64,000 nucleotides of DNA from Nitrospira sp. (GTDB taxonomy: Bacteria; Nitrospirota; Nitrospiria; Nitrospirales; Nitrospiraceae): positions 310,001-374,000 of the forward strand of contig CP126122.1 in NCBI GenBank assembly GCA_030123565.1, read 5' to 3'. A model generated the notes under the pieces. The model saw nothing but the letters and a program-made list of their open reading frames with translations, was not told the DNA's origin and did not search any database. The position numbers were made by a program, and so were the translations under genes. Below are positions 1 to 8,199 of the stretch, piece by piece. How positions within the stretch are numbered: the stretch's first letter is position 1; every line of letters begins with the position of its first letter.

Positions 1-185
1 TCGGCAATGACATGGGCTGCGAGGTCCACACAAAGTTGGACGGCTCGCTGGAGATTCAATGCGATGATGTCCTGCAAGTCGAGATCACGCGTCAGCTGGT
101 CGGCAGATGGAGGTGTCTTGGCCGCGATCCGCTCGACGCAACGACGGAGGGATTCGAGCTTGGCCTCGATCAGATCCCGATCCAT
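1..185 (-). CDS. HepT-like HEPN toxin (partial, cut by window start)
   Basis: Only the first 61 or so codons lie in the window. The reading frame begins with an ATG at 185 and gives MDRDLIEAKLESLRRCVERI, followed by a segment with NLQRAVQLCVDLAAHVIA. This is the start of the DUF86/HepT HEPN fold, in which a conserved Arg-x4-6-His pair later forms an RNase site. It overlaps the upstream nucleotidyltransferase gene by 16 bp on the same strand, the usual arrangement of an MNT antitoxin and HEPN toxin module. In characterised pairs the MNT partner AMPylates HepT to silence it. The catalytic part of this copy cannot be judged because the gene is truncated by the window edge. Confidence 0.75.
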   Translation of the reverse strand, partial: MDRDLIEAKLESLRRCVERIAAKTPPSADQLTRDLDLQDIIALNLQRAVQLCVDLAAHVIA

Positions 186-613
186 GCTTTTCTCCTGTCC
201 GCAAGTATTCGGCGATAGTACGGCATGAAGTCGGCTTCATCATAGACCATCCGGCGGAGCAGGTCGGCATAACGCGTTCGGTCTTTGCAGAGGATCAGTT
301 TCCCCTGCGTCAGGATTTGGTGAAGCAGCGGGCCATGCAGGTGATCGAGATCGATCAGATCTACCGGACGTCCGAATACCATGGCAAGGTCTTCGATCAG
401 GTCTAGCCGAGCTTGTGGGGTGAGCGGCGTAGCGGCGGCGACGGCCAGGTCGAGGTCGCTGTCGAAGCGGGCGCGTCCTGTGGCCATCGAGCCGAAGAGA
501 AAAGCCATGGTTATGGCAGAATGGTGAGCGAGGAGTTGTTCAATAGCGGGACGGACTTCGACTCGTTCATTCGGTGCGGGGTGGTTCATGGGGGAATTCT
601 CGCTCATGCCCAT
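170..613 (-). CDS. MntA-type nucleotidyltransferase antitoxin
   Basis: This 147-residue protein has the minimal nucleotidyltransferase signature: FLFGSMATGRARFDSDLDLA, i.e. Gly-Ser followed by Asp-x-Asp. A later VDLIDLD segment supplies the third acidic strand. It is the size expected of stand-alone MNT proteins that pair with HEPN toxins. The 16-bp overlap with the HepT-like gene implies translational coupling. The likely role is antitoxin activity by adenylylating HepT, inferred from the family. The start is uncertain: ATG codons at 613, 607 and 589 are all possible and none has a good Shine-Dalgarno sequence. Confidence 0.75.
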   Translation of the reverse strand: MGMSENSPMNHPAPNERVEVRPAIEQLLAHHSAITMAFLFGSMATGRARFDSDLDLAVAAATPLTPQARLDLIEDLAMVFGRPVDLIDLDHLHGPLLHQILTQGKLILCKDRTRYADLLRRMVYDEADFMPYYRRILADRRKAWIGI

Positions 614-851
614 CAGTTATCACGAATGGCGGGATGGCGCAAGGAGAGGGGAGGGGTGAGGCGACTGGTCCAAATGGAAACTCAAGACCAAAGAGGAGGG
701 GCGCCGGGAGGAAGAGTTTCCGGCTGCATCGCAGGCTCATGTCCTTGCTCGACGCCGCGCTGTTCATGGTCGATCCGCGTGCGCCACGGCGGCTGGCGCA
801 ACGAGAATCTCAACGGCCTGTTGCGCCAATGCTTCCCTCGCGATCACATAT

Positions 852-1823
852 TTATTTCATATGCTTGTCGATGAAGGGAATGATTTTTTCGGGAGAGCGC
901 CCGAAATAATTATACCCATCCTTGAACCGCCGCGTGGTGTTCTCGATCCACAGCAGTTCCTTCTCCTTGCTGCCGAGCAGGTCGAAGGTCTTCTGCGCGT
1001 CTTCGGGATTGCGAGTCCAGCTATCTTTCAGAACTTGGACCATCAACACCGGCATCTTCACACTGGCGGCCCACAGGTGCGGGGTCATTTCGGCGGCAAC
1101 AAACGCGCCCATCTTAAGTAGTTCCAGATCGATCAACTCTTGGTACTGCCTCACGCCCTGCAACTCCGAGAAGGCATCATAGATCGCCGCCATGGAGACG
1201 ACCATGGGACTCACCATGCATCGCACGTTTTCAAACAGGTCGGGGCGGCGGTGAATGGCATGATATTGCGAGTTTCCTCCCATGCACTGACTGTAGAGGG
1301 CGACCTTCATCTTCGAGAGCGTCGGGTGGTTGTCTACAAATTTCTTGACGCCGACACAGTCGCGCCACTCCCATTGCCCGATGCCGCTCAGGCCGTTGTT
1401 GGCGGCGCTGCTGTTGCCGTGATTGCGGATGTCATAGGTGAGCACGTTGTAGCCTGCATCGGTCAGGTGCTTGTACTGGATCACGAAGTCGATCTCGACC
1501 GCATCATACATGCTCCACGGCTCACCCAGATGGCCGGGGAAGCCGGCGCGGCACATCGGCAGAGCGTGGTTAAAGATGACCAGCTTGTCGCTCGCGCCAC
1601 CCTTGGCCGGGATGTACCAGGCTTCCAGCGGGGTGCCGTCATCTGACCGGATCACGAGATCGTACCACCCAGTCATCCCGTAATCATCGGGGGTCTTGAA
1701 GAGAAAGCTACGCAACGGCCGGACGATGTTGGCAATGTTTTTGACCTTGGCGTGATCTTCCTTTGAGATGGTCTTGAGTTGTTCCAAGGCCTTTTTCATT
1801 CTCTCTTTGGATATTCTGCCCAT
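852..1823 (-). CDS. alpha/beta hydrolase with cysteine nucleophile elbow
   Basis: A 323-residue alpha/beta hydrolase. The nucleophile elbow reads YSQCMGG, so Cys180 sits where most family members have Ser, as in dienelactone hydrolases. The oxyanion region is IFNHALPM, and a late Asp and the C-terminal segment could complete the triad. It has no signal peptide, so it is probably cytoplasmic. The start ATG has a GAGGTGA ribosome site six bases upstream. A second, unrelated-looking hydrolase with a Cys elbow lies 145 bp upstream on the same strand. The substrate is unknown, and the sequence does not show whether the Cys is catalytic. Confidence 0.65.
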   Translation of the reverse strand: MGRISKERMKKALEQLKTISKEDHAKVKNIANIVRPLRSFLFKTPDDYGMTGWYDLVIRSDDGTPLEAWYIPAKGGASDKLVIFNHALPMCRAGFPGHLGEPWSMYDAVEIDFVIQYKHLTDAGYNVLTYDIRNHGNSSAANNGLSGIGQWEWRDCVGVKKFVDNHPTLSKMKVALYSQCMGGNSQYHAIHRRPDLFENVRCMVSPMVVSMAAIYDAFSELQGVRQYQELIDLELLKMGAFVAAEMTPHLWAASVKMPVLMVQVLKDSWTRNPEDAQKTFDLLGSKEKELLWIENTTRRFKDGYNYFGRSPEKIIPFIDKHMK

Positions 1824-1967
1824 GATGTCACCTCATGTGTTGTTTAGTTTTAGTGGACGGAGTTACGAGCCAGATCAAGGAACGGGGCTGCCTACTCGTC
1901 GCACAGCCCCATCTTCCATCGACATGCGTGTCGCCTCGACGATGTGAGGATCCTCGCTCATCTGTCC

Positions 1968-2891
1968 TTAAAGATTTTCCTTGTAGAAAACCTCCAGTTT
2001 TTTCATAGCCTGATCCACATATTTCGGCTGGTCATATAGATCGTAGTGACTTGCACCAGCTACAACCAATAAATCCTTTTTCTTGGAGGCAGCCCGATTG
2101 AAGAGCTCATAGCCATCCCGATATGATCCGAACGCTCCTGGTTTATCGCCAATGATGATTTGCAAGGGCTGCGTCAGCAAATGTTCCGCCAGATGAAAGG
2201 CATCAAATCCCACTGCGGGTGCCAAACCGGAAAAGCGCAATTTGTTGGGCGAGCCCGGCTTCTGTCCTCGAGGTGTTTTGTAATAATCAATGGCTTCCGT
2301 GATATCGACATCCGTGATACCCGCCTTCTCTCTCTCTTCCTGCGAATTCGGGATATAGGTCGTTATCCTGGGTTCCGCACCGCGGGCTTCAGCCGTCTGT
2401 TGCTTGCCGATCGCTTCCAGCGTCTTGAGAGCCGCATCGGGAGACAAACCACCTTCACGCATGATTCTTCCGTAATTGGCAGCAACTATAGTCGCCACCG
2501 CTTTAAAACGATGTTCGGTCATCGCGGCATTGGCGGCATAGGCTCCCCCTCCACAAACTCCTACTACGCCGATTCGATCTTCATCGATATAATCGAGTGT
2601 TACAAGGTAATCGACAGCACAGCGAAAATCCTCGACGCGTGTGGCCGGATCCTCAAGATATTTTGGTTCACCGCCGCTATTCCCCTGGAATGATGCATCA
2701 AACGCAAGAGTCACATAGCCTCGTTCGGCGAGTTTCATGCCATAAATTTCTCCGGCTGTTTGCTCTTTGCAGCTACTGATCGGATGTGCACAAACAATCG
2801 CGGGATACTTCTTTTTCTGATCAAAATCCTTGGGAAAATGAAGATTGGCTGCCACATCCCAATTTCTGTTTTTGAATTTTACAGTTTTCAT
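1968..2891 (-). CDS. dienelactone-hydrolase-like alpha/beta hydrolase
   Basis: A 307-residue alpha/beta hydrolase beginning MKTVKFKNRNWDVAANLHFP. The elbow is GVCGGGAYA, so Cys113 occupies the nucleophile position. An AHPISSC segment lies near the oxyanion hole, and the late GASHYDLYD motif supplies a likely catalytic His. It resembles the uncharacterised YcjY/dienelactone hydrolase-type proteins often annotated as hydrolases of the X-Pro dipeptidyl peptidase superfamily. The start was chosen at 2891 because AAGGGAG lies eight bases upstream; the frame is open further but has no ribosome site. By eye the gene is more AT-rich than its neighbours, which suggests transfer. Confidence 0.65.
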   Translation of the reverse strand: MKTVKFKNRNWDVAANLHFPKDFDQKKKYPAIVCAHPISSCKEQTAGEIYGMKLAERGYVTLAFDASFQGNSGGEPKYLEDPATRVEDFRCAVDYLVTLDYIDEDRIGVVGVCGGGAYAANAAMTEHRFKAVATIVAANYGRIMREGGLSPDAALKTLEAIGKQQTAEARGAEPRITTYIPNSQEEREKAGITDVDITEAIDYYKTPRGQKPGSPNKLRFSGLAPAVGFDAFHLAEHLLTQPLQIIIGDKPGAFGSYRDGYELFNRAASKKKDLLVVAGASHYDLYDQPKYVDQAMKKLEVFYKENL

Positions 2892-3047
2892 TGTTGAACT
2901 CCCTTCAGCCCACATTAAGGCGGGCGGTGATCATTGATGGTTTCGTTCGCCTACGCCGCGCACATCTATTTGCCACTTGTTGATGTCATCTTTGTACTCC
3001 TGAAAGCACAAAACAAGGTAGACCAATCCTGCGCATTTCTTGCCTAA

Positions 3048-4418
3048 CAGTGTGTTGACAAACCCTCTTGCCTTCGGCGAGCCGTGTGGTACAACGGGGC
3101 GCCAACTGGAGGGGCACCCCGATGATGGGCACATCCGATCCGCAGCCAGCGATGTTCTATCACATCAATTTGGAGCAGTTCGTGACCGCCGATCATCCGA
3201 TGCGGAGGATCCGGCCGTTGATCGACACCGAGCGGATTCGTCAGCTCTGTGCCCCGCTCTATGCGGACACCGGCCGCCCGTCGATTCCGCCGGAGCAACT
3301 GTTTCTGGCCCTCCTGGGCGGCTATCTGCTGGGCGTCACGTCGGAACGCGCCTTGGTGCGGGAGTTGACCGGTAATCTGGTGCTTCGCTGGTTTGTGGGC
3401 CTGGATTTGGACACCGCCCCGTGGGATCACTCGACGTTCTCGCAGAACCGGAAGCGGCGGTTTACTGAGAGCGGACTTCTCGAACAGCTGTTTGATGAGA
3501 CCGTGGCCTTGGCCATCAAGCAGAAACTGGTCTCCCATCATACGACGCTCGATGGCACCCTGGTGCAGGCGAATGCCTCGCACAAGAGCTTCGTGCCGAT
3601 CGAAGTGTTCCTGAAACCGGAGGAGTACAAGCAGCGGATCCGGTCGCTGGATCAGACACCGGATCAGGATCCGGGTAACCCCACCATCATGTTTCGCGGA
3701 GAGCCGCGCTCCAACCAGACGCATGTTTCGACGACGGACCCCGATGCCAAACTGGCCAACAAAGGGAATGGGACCGCGGCCATGGTGGGCTATACGGTGA
3801 ACGGACTGATGGAGAACCGGCATCGGCTCTTGCTGGGGATCAATGTGGAATCGTTCCGGGGCCCCGCCTCGGAGACGGACGGTGGGCGCGACTGGATCGA
3901 CACATTCCATCGGAAACATCGCCGGCGAATTCAGACAGTCGGGGCAGACAAAGGCTATTTTGCCAAGCCATTTTTAACGGCCCTCGTCACACGACGGATC
4001 ACGCCACACATTGCCGCGAAGACCACAGGCCGAGAGCCCGTGCCTCAACGGGTGAGGCGGCTGAGCCGGACGGTGGGCTACCGCCTCTCGCAACGGGCGC
4101 GCAAGAAGATCGAAGAGCTGTGGGGCGAAGCGAAATGTTGGCACGGGTTCCGACGGTTTCGGCGCCGCGGGCTCCTGCAGGTCCGAGATGAGGCCTATCT
4201 GATGGGCTGGTTGCTCAATCTGAAGCGGCTGGCAAAACTGCTTCCATCTCCAGCCTAGTGGGTGAACCCACAGCGCCTGCGGCGTGGGAGTAAGCGGGAG
4301 ATGGGGAGCAATGAGGGACGGTAACCATGAGAGACACACAACCCATCAATCACTGCAGTGAACTGATGAGTGCAACACCGCCGGTGGGTTTCAAAAACCA
4401 CCGTTTGTCAACAGCCTG
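3048..4418. mobile_element. complete DDE insertion sequence (IS5/IS1182-like), 1371 bp
   Basis: The element is bounded by 16-bp imperfect inverted repeats. The left end is CAGTGTGTTGACAAAC (3048-3063) and the right end reads CAGGCTGTTGACAAAC on the opposite strand (4403-4418), 14 of 16 identical. A CTAA copy lies immediately outside each end (3044-3047 and 4419-4422), which fits a 4-bp target duplication. A single full-length transposase fills it. The intact ends, duplication and frame suggest a recent and possibly still mobile copy. It landed between genes, and no obviously split reading frame joins across it. Confidence 0.85.
3122..4258 (+). CDS. DDE transposase of the 3048-4418 insertion sequence
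   Basis: The protein is 378 residues when started at ATG 3122, which is preceded by GGAGGGG at seven bases; the frame is open from 3068. The N-terminal part (DHPMRRIRPLID, SERALVRELTGNLVLRWFVG, DHSTFSQNRKR) matches the DUF772-type domain of IS5/IS1182 transposases. The catalytic core starts with the Asp in TTLDGTLVQANAS and continues with VGADKGYF for the second Asp. The last acidic residue is probably in KKIEELWGEAKCWHGFRRFR. No frameshift is visible. It catalyses cut-and-paste movement of the element. Confidence 0.85.
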   Translation: MMGTSDPQPAMFYHINLEQFVTADHPMRRIRPLIDTERIRQLCAPLYADTGRPSIPPEQLFLALLGGYLLGVTSERALVRELTGNLVLRWFVGLDLDTAPWDHSTFSQNRKRRFTESGLLEQLFDETVALAIKQKLVSHHTTLDGTLVQANASHKSFVPIEVFLKPEEYKQRIRSLDQTPDQDPGNPTIMFRGEPRSNQTHVSTTDPDAKLANKGNGTAAMVGYTVNGLMENRHRLLLGINVESFRGPASETDGGRDWIDTFHRKHRRRIQTVGADKGYFAKPFLTALVTRRITPHIAAKTTGREPVPQRVRRLSRTVGYRLSQRARKKIEELWGEAKCWHGFRRFRRRGLLQVRDEAYLMGWLLNLKRLAKLLPSPA

Positions 4419-4508
4419 CTAATTGTCTGAGCGTTGCGAAAACTGGGTTGTGCAGTGAAGTGGGGGCTCGTAATATGAGGCGCTCGTAAAATTAGATCGG
4501 AGGCGTCA

Positions 4509-5441
4509 ATGCGCAAGCAGGTGTTCGATCAGGCGTGTGAGAGTAACAGCATGGTGGTTGCGCTCGAAGCGTTGGCGCAGAGCATTGCCCGATGGACCGA
4601 CAAGGGCGATCAACTCGTGACCGCGATCGCGGGCGTGTCATTGCATCGGCGGGATGCTCCCACGCAGCCGGCGAGCTACATGTACGAGCCGAGCCTCTGC
4701 CTGGTCGCACAAGGGGCCAAACGCGTGCTACTCGGAGACGACGGGTATGTGTACGACACTCACCATTTTTTGATCACGTCCGTGGATCTCCCCGCGGTTT
4801 GGCAGATCATCAAGGCGAGCCGGGAGAAGCCTTATCTGGGTCTCGTCTTGAAACTTGACCGAGGCGAGATGTCACAGTTGATGGCGGACAGCAATCTGCC
4901 TGCGCCGCATGCGCAGCCATCACGCCGTGGAATGGCGATTGGTAAAGTCACGTTGCCGCTGCTCACCGCCTTTCAGCGGTTGATCGATCTGCTTGCCGAA
5001 CCACAGGATATTCCGATTCTTGCGCCGATCATCCAGCGGGAAATCGTGTACCGATTACTTGTGGGCGATCAAGGTGCACGTCTACGCCAGATGGCGTCGG
5101 CGGGAAGTCAGAGTCATCAGATCGCGCGGGCCGTTGATTGGTTGAAGAGTCACTTCACACAGCCGTTCCGAATCGAGGAACTCGCCAATCAAGTCAATAT
5201 GAGCACCTCTACCTTCCACCATCATTTCCGAGCACTGACGGCCATGAGCCCGTTGCAGTACTAAAAATGGCTGCGTTTGAACGAAGCGCGGCGGTTGATG
5301 CTTACCGAACGTTCGGATGCTGCAACCGCGGCGCTTCAGGTCGGCTATGAAAGCCCCTCACAATTTAGCCGAGAGTACAGCCGTTCATTCGGCGCGCCGC
5401 CGTTACGCGATGTTACCAGCTTGCGCCACATGACTGGTTGA
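4509..5441 (+). pseudogene. AraC-family regulator broken by an in-frame stop
   Basis: The frame starts at ATG 4509, with GGAGG nine bases upstream. It encodes an AraC N-terminal cupin-like domain (YMYEPSLCLVAQGAKRVLLG) and the first helix-turn-helix (FRIEELANQVNMSTSTFHHH). It then stops at TAA 5262-5264 just after SPLQY. The same frame continues without a break as [13 protein letters not shown] and [19 protein letters not shown], the second helix-turn-helix, to TGA at 5441. Family members have Gln or a similar residue here, so a CAA to TAA change is the simplest history. The truncated product would lack one DNA-binding half. Stop readthrough is possible but less likely. Confidence 0.85.
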
Positions 5442-5466
5442 GGACGGCAGGCCGAAGGCTGTCCTT
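5441..5466. terminator. bidirectional hairpin between convergent genes
   Basis: AGGACGGC and GCTGTCCT form an eight-base stem with one G-T pair around a short loop. It lies exactly between the end of the AraC pseudogene and the end of the gene on the opposite strand. There is no clear U-run on either side, so terminator function is inferred from position. Confidence 0.4.
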
Positions 5467-5467
5467 G

Positions 5468-6760
5468 TCAATAAAAAGGAATCTCAATCGCCATCTGAGC
5501 CGCGGGGGACGGGTCTCGGCTCACGACGTAGGTGGCCTGTTCCTGCAAGCCGGTCGGCTCGCCGGGAGAGACCGGTTCGATGAGAAGATCGGCTGAGAAG
5601 CGGTCGAGCATGGCGGCTTCCTGGATCGTCAGAGGACCGAAGGGTTTGGGAGAAAGTCGGATGGTGAGTGTGAGCGCTTCGTTCTCTGCCGGTGGAGGCA
5701 AGGGAATGTCGGTTCGTTGTCCGGCGAGAAGCTTGAGCGAGATCTTCCCTGTTTCCTGCTGAGGCCACCAGAGTCGAGCGCCGGAAGAGCCGACGGTCTT
5801 GAGGACTTGAAGATAGGCATCCTGAGTTGCCTCCACCGTGAGGCGCGCAGGTTCCGTCCTCTTGGCGGCGGTTGCTGCTGTCACCTCCCTTTCTTGCCCA
5901 TCGCGTCCACGCACCACGAAACTATAGCGCAAACCTAGTGGCTTGGGTCTGGCTGCTGCGTCTGCCGCCTTGTGTTCGGCCACGGTCCGTTGATCGGAAC
6001 GGTTCGCCTCGCCTCCATAAAACAATGCTCGAGCGCTCACGATCGGCGCGATCCCGGCTGCGGTAGGAGCGTTGGCTGGAGCTTGCAATGGGTGCGGTGC
6101 CGGGGTTGCAGCTGCCGGCGCAAGGCTCTTTTCGACTTGCCTCCGTGTTTCGTCTCGCTCGACTTGTTGCTTGGGCCGGTCCGGTGCGGAGTCTGAAGTT
6201 TCTTGCTCCTGTGGTGCGGTCGGTGCGACCTTCCTCTCTCTCTTGACGAGGTCGTCGGCCCTTCCCTCGTTCTTCGTCGAGGCATTCGACGATCCCACGT
6301 TTTCTTTGGCCTTCAGCTGAGGTTCAGTGTCGGACGGTCGTGCCGGTCTTAAAGGTTCAGATGCAGGGGTTGGCGGCGCGGCAGGCTTTGCCGCTTCGAT
6401 AGCCGTCGATGGGGCTGCTCGATAGAGGCTCTCCTGATAAATCTTCGTGCCGAACGCGACGGCAAAGATGACGGCGGCGAGGCCGCCTGCGAAGGCGAGC
6501 CCTGCCGGACGTCCGAACCAACCGAGCCACGAGAGCCGGTTGTCCCTTGCGGATGTGCCCGGTGGCTTCAATTCCTCGAGCAAGCGGCGCCGTACGGCCG
6601 GATCGTTCAGCAGTTCTTTCAGCGCCTGTTCGTCTGCCAGGGTATCGAAGAGCCGTTGGTCCAGCAGGGCGGCATTGTAGAGCGCGTGACGTTCTTCCGG
6701 CGTCAACGTATCCGCCGCAAACCCGCCGAGTAATTTTTCTACATCGTGTTCAGACATCAT
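5468..6760 (-). CDS. membrane-anchored ECF regulator / anti-sigma-like protein with DUF4384-like domain
   Basis: The start at 6760 (MMSEHDVEKLLGG) is preceded by GAGAAGGA; the frame is open to 6928 but that extension is compositionally odd. Residues 1-70 resemble the short cytoplasmic domain of anti-sigma factors, without the zinc Cys/His motif. A single membrane helix follows near residues 87-106. After a long Pro/Ala/Glu-rich linker comes a C-terminal domain with AYLQVLKT and LWWPQQETGKI, like the DUF4384 sensor domains. It lies downstream of an ECF sigma gene on the same strand, so it may tether or inhibit that sigma factor. That role is inference from context. Confidence 0.6.
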   Translation of the reverse strand: MMSEHDVEKLLGGFAADTLTPEERHALYNAALLDQRLFDTLADEQALKELLNDPAVRRRLLEELKPPGTSARDNRLSWLGWFGRPAGLAFAGGLAAVIFAVAFGTKIYQESLYRAAPSTAIEAAKPAAPPTPASEPLRPARPSDTEPQLKAKENVGSSNASTKNEGRADDLVKRERKVAPTAPQEQETSDSAPDRPKQQVERDETRRQVEKSLAPAAATPAPHPLQAPANAPTAAGIAPIVSARALFYGGEANRSDQRTVAEHKAADAAARPKPLGLRYSFVVRGRDGQEREVTAATAAKRTEPARLTVEATQDAYLQVLKTVGSSGARLWWPQQETGKISLKLLAGQRTDIPLPPPAENEALTLTIRLSPKPFGPLTIQEAAMLDRFSADLLIEPVSPGEPTGLQEQATYVVSRDPSPAAQMAIEIPFY

Positions 6761-6787
6761 TCCTTCTCTTTTGCACCCTTTTATCCA

Positions 6788-6950
6788 GGAGCGGCAGGCA
6801 GACTGGCTACTGCGCGCATCGGACGAGCACCGCTTTATCGTGCGCGTTCTGCGAGATGCGCGACGCGAGCAAGAACGAGCGTCACGTGTGCGCACGCCGG
6901 CGAGACGGTGAGCCGGCCGTGTCTTCAAAGGCCAGTCTGCCTGCCGCTCC
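6788..6950. repeat. 163-bp hairpin element with perfect 20-bp arms and a shared core
   Basis: GGAGCGGCAGGCAGACTGGC at 6788-6807 is the exact reverse complement of 6931-6950, enclosing 123 bp. Inside, 6809-6855 begins ACTGCGCGCATCGGACGAGC and ends GTGCGCGTTCTGCGAG. It is closely matched, in the opposite orientation, by 51273-51318 in a second hairpin after ntrX. The arms of the two elements are unrelated to each other. It separates the ECF sigma gene from its downstream partner, so it could limit read-through. No open frame in it looks coding. Confidence 0.75.
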
Positions 6951-6955
6951 CATCC

Positions 6956-7453
6956 TCACTCCCACTTTCCACCCAAGAGATTCAACAACTGCTTTCGACA
7001 GCGCAGATCCCACGTGTAGATCGTGTTGATCGAGGTCTGGCCCATGAGCCGTTGAATCTCAGGAAAACTGTTCCCCTCCAGCTTCAATTTGAACAACTCT
7101 CGGCAACGTTCTCCGAGCTGAGTGATGGCTGCCAACAATCGGTCCACCCGTTGCTTTTGATCCAGTTGCTGCGCCGGGTCGTCGCCGGGATCGGCAAGCG
7201 CAAGGTTCTCCACCGGTTCCTGATTATACTCGCCGTGCCGGAGGGACTTGCGATGGGCATCCAGCATCTTGAACCGCAGAACTTGAAAGGCCAACGGCAC
7301 CAACTCAGTCACCTCGGTGATGCGTGCATACTTCTCGTGCAGCAGGACGAGGACCTCTTGCGTCAAGTCTTCTGCCGCTTCTCTCGATATCCGTGATGTC
7401 GCGAAGGAAAGGATCCTTGCGCGAAGATTGGTCAGTATCTGGTCTCGTTCCAT
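6956..7453 (-). CDS. ECF-type RNA polymerase sigma factor
   Basis: This 165-residue protein has region 2 (REAAEDLTQEVLVLLHEKYA, then LVPLAFQVLRFKMLDAHRK) and a region 4 helix-turn-helix (GNSFPEIQRLMGQTSINTIYTWDLRC). Both are typical of extracytoplasmic-function sigma-70 proteins. It would direct RNA polymerase to a small regulon, probably in response to an envelope signal sensed through the membrane protein encoded downstream. The two genes share a strand but are separated by a 163-bp hairpin element. The start at 7453 has a weak AAGG site. Confidence 0.8.
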   Translation of the reverse strand: MERDQILTNLRARILSFATSRISREAAEDLTQEVLVLLHEKYARITEVTELVPLAFQVLRFKMLDAHRKSLRHGEYNQEPVENLALADPGDDPAQQLDQKQRVDRLLAAITQLGERCRELFKLKLEGNSFPEIQRLMGQTSINTIYTWDLRCRKQLLNLLGGKWE

Positions 7454-7525
7454 GGACCTTAACGGATATTCTTCTCTTTTCCAACGAGACGATGTTCCAC
7501 GCGTCGCTTGTGCCGCACAGACATC

Positions 7526-8188
7526 TCACGCTCCGGTTGCTTGCCGGCAAAGCGGCAGGATCGGCGGTTCATGCTTGTCATCGGCGGCCAGCGCGCGCAA
7601 GGCGCGATCGTGGCCTCGTCCCAGGAGGAGTTGTGCGGAAAGCGCTCCCACAAGGGCCAGGAACAGGTCCCATTGTGTATCCCACTGGTCTCCCTGGGTA
7701 CCGAGGAACGCATCGGCGGCTTCCTCGGTCGCGAGGGCCATTCCCCATTCGAAGAGTTCGTAACAGGCGCTGAATGCCAGGCAGACCGAGGTGACCAGCC
7801 AGAATGCCCAAGGCCCCGCCTGTAACGGTGAACGGCGCAGGAGAATTTCTCTCACGACTATGGCCGGAACAAACCCCTGCATGAAGTGGCCGATCCGATC
7901 GAAATGGTTGCGGGCAAATCCGAACAGATCTTGCAGCCAGTATCCGAGGGGAACTTTCGCGTAGGTATAGTGTCCGCCGACGAGCAGGACGACGGCGTGC
8001 ATGGCCAGCAACCGATAGGCGAGCGGCGTCAGGGGAAAGGTGCGAGCGGTGAGCAGCAGGATCGGAACGGCGAGGAGGACCGGCAACACTTCCAAAAACC
8101 ACGTAAACCGATCGTGCGGCGCCAGGCCTGACGCGAGGAGCCCGACCACGACGAGCCCGATCAGCATCGTCCGTTCGCGTCCATGCAT
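7526..8188 (-). CDS. DUF2238 (YjdF-like) inner-membrane protein
   Basis: A polytopic protein of 220 residues with about six hydrophobic helices. The conserved stretches NHFDRIGHFMQGF, ACYELFEWG and DAFLGTQGDQWDTQWDLF define the DUF2238/YjdF family. Function is unknown; the conserved Asp, His and Glu residues near the membrane hint at a lipid or metal substrate. It starts 12 bp after the stop of aas, with GAGGGGGTGA before its ATG, so the two are probably co-transcribed. A role next to phospholipid remodelling is possible but only inferred from the neighbour. Confidence 0.8.
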   Translation of the reverse strand: MHGRERTMLIGLVVVGLLASGLAPHDRFTWFLEVLPVLLAVPILLLTARTFPLTPLAYRLLAMHAVVLLVGGHYTYAKVPLGYWLQDLFGFARNHFDRIGHFMQGFVPAIVVREILLRRSPLQAGPWAFWLVTSVCLAFSACYELFEWGMALATEEAADAFLGTQGDQWDTQWDLFLALVGALSAQLLLGRGHDRALRALAADDKHEPPILPLCRQATGA

Positions 8189-8199
8189 GAGTCACCCCC

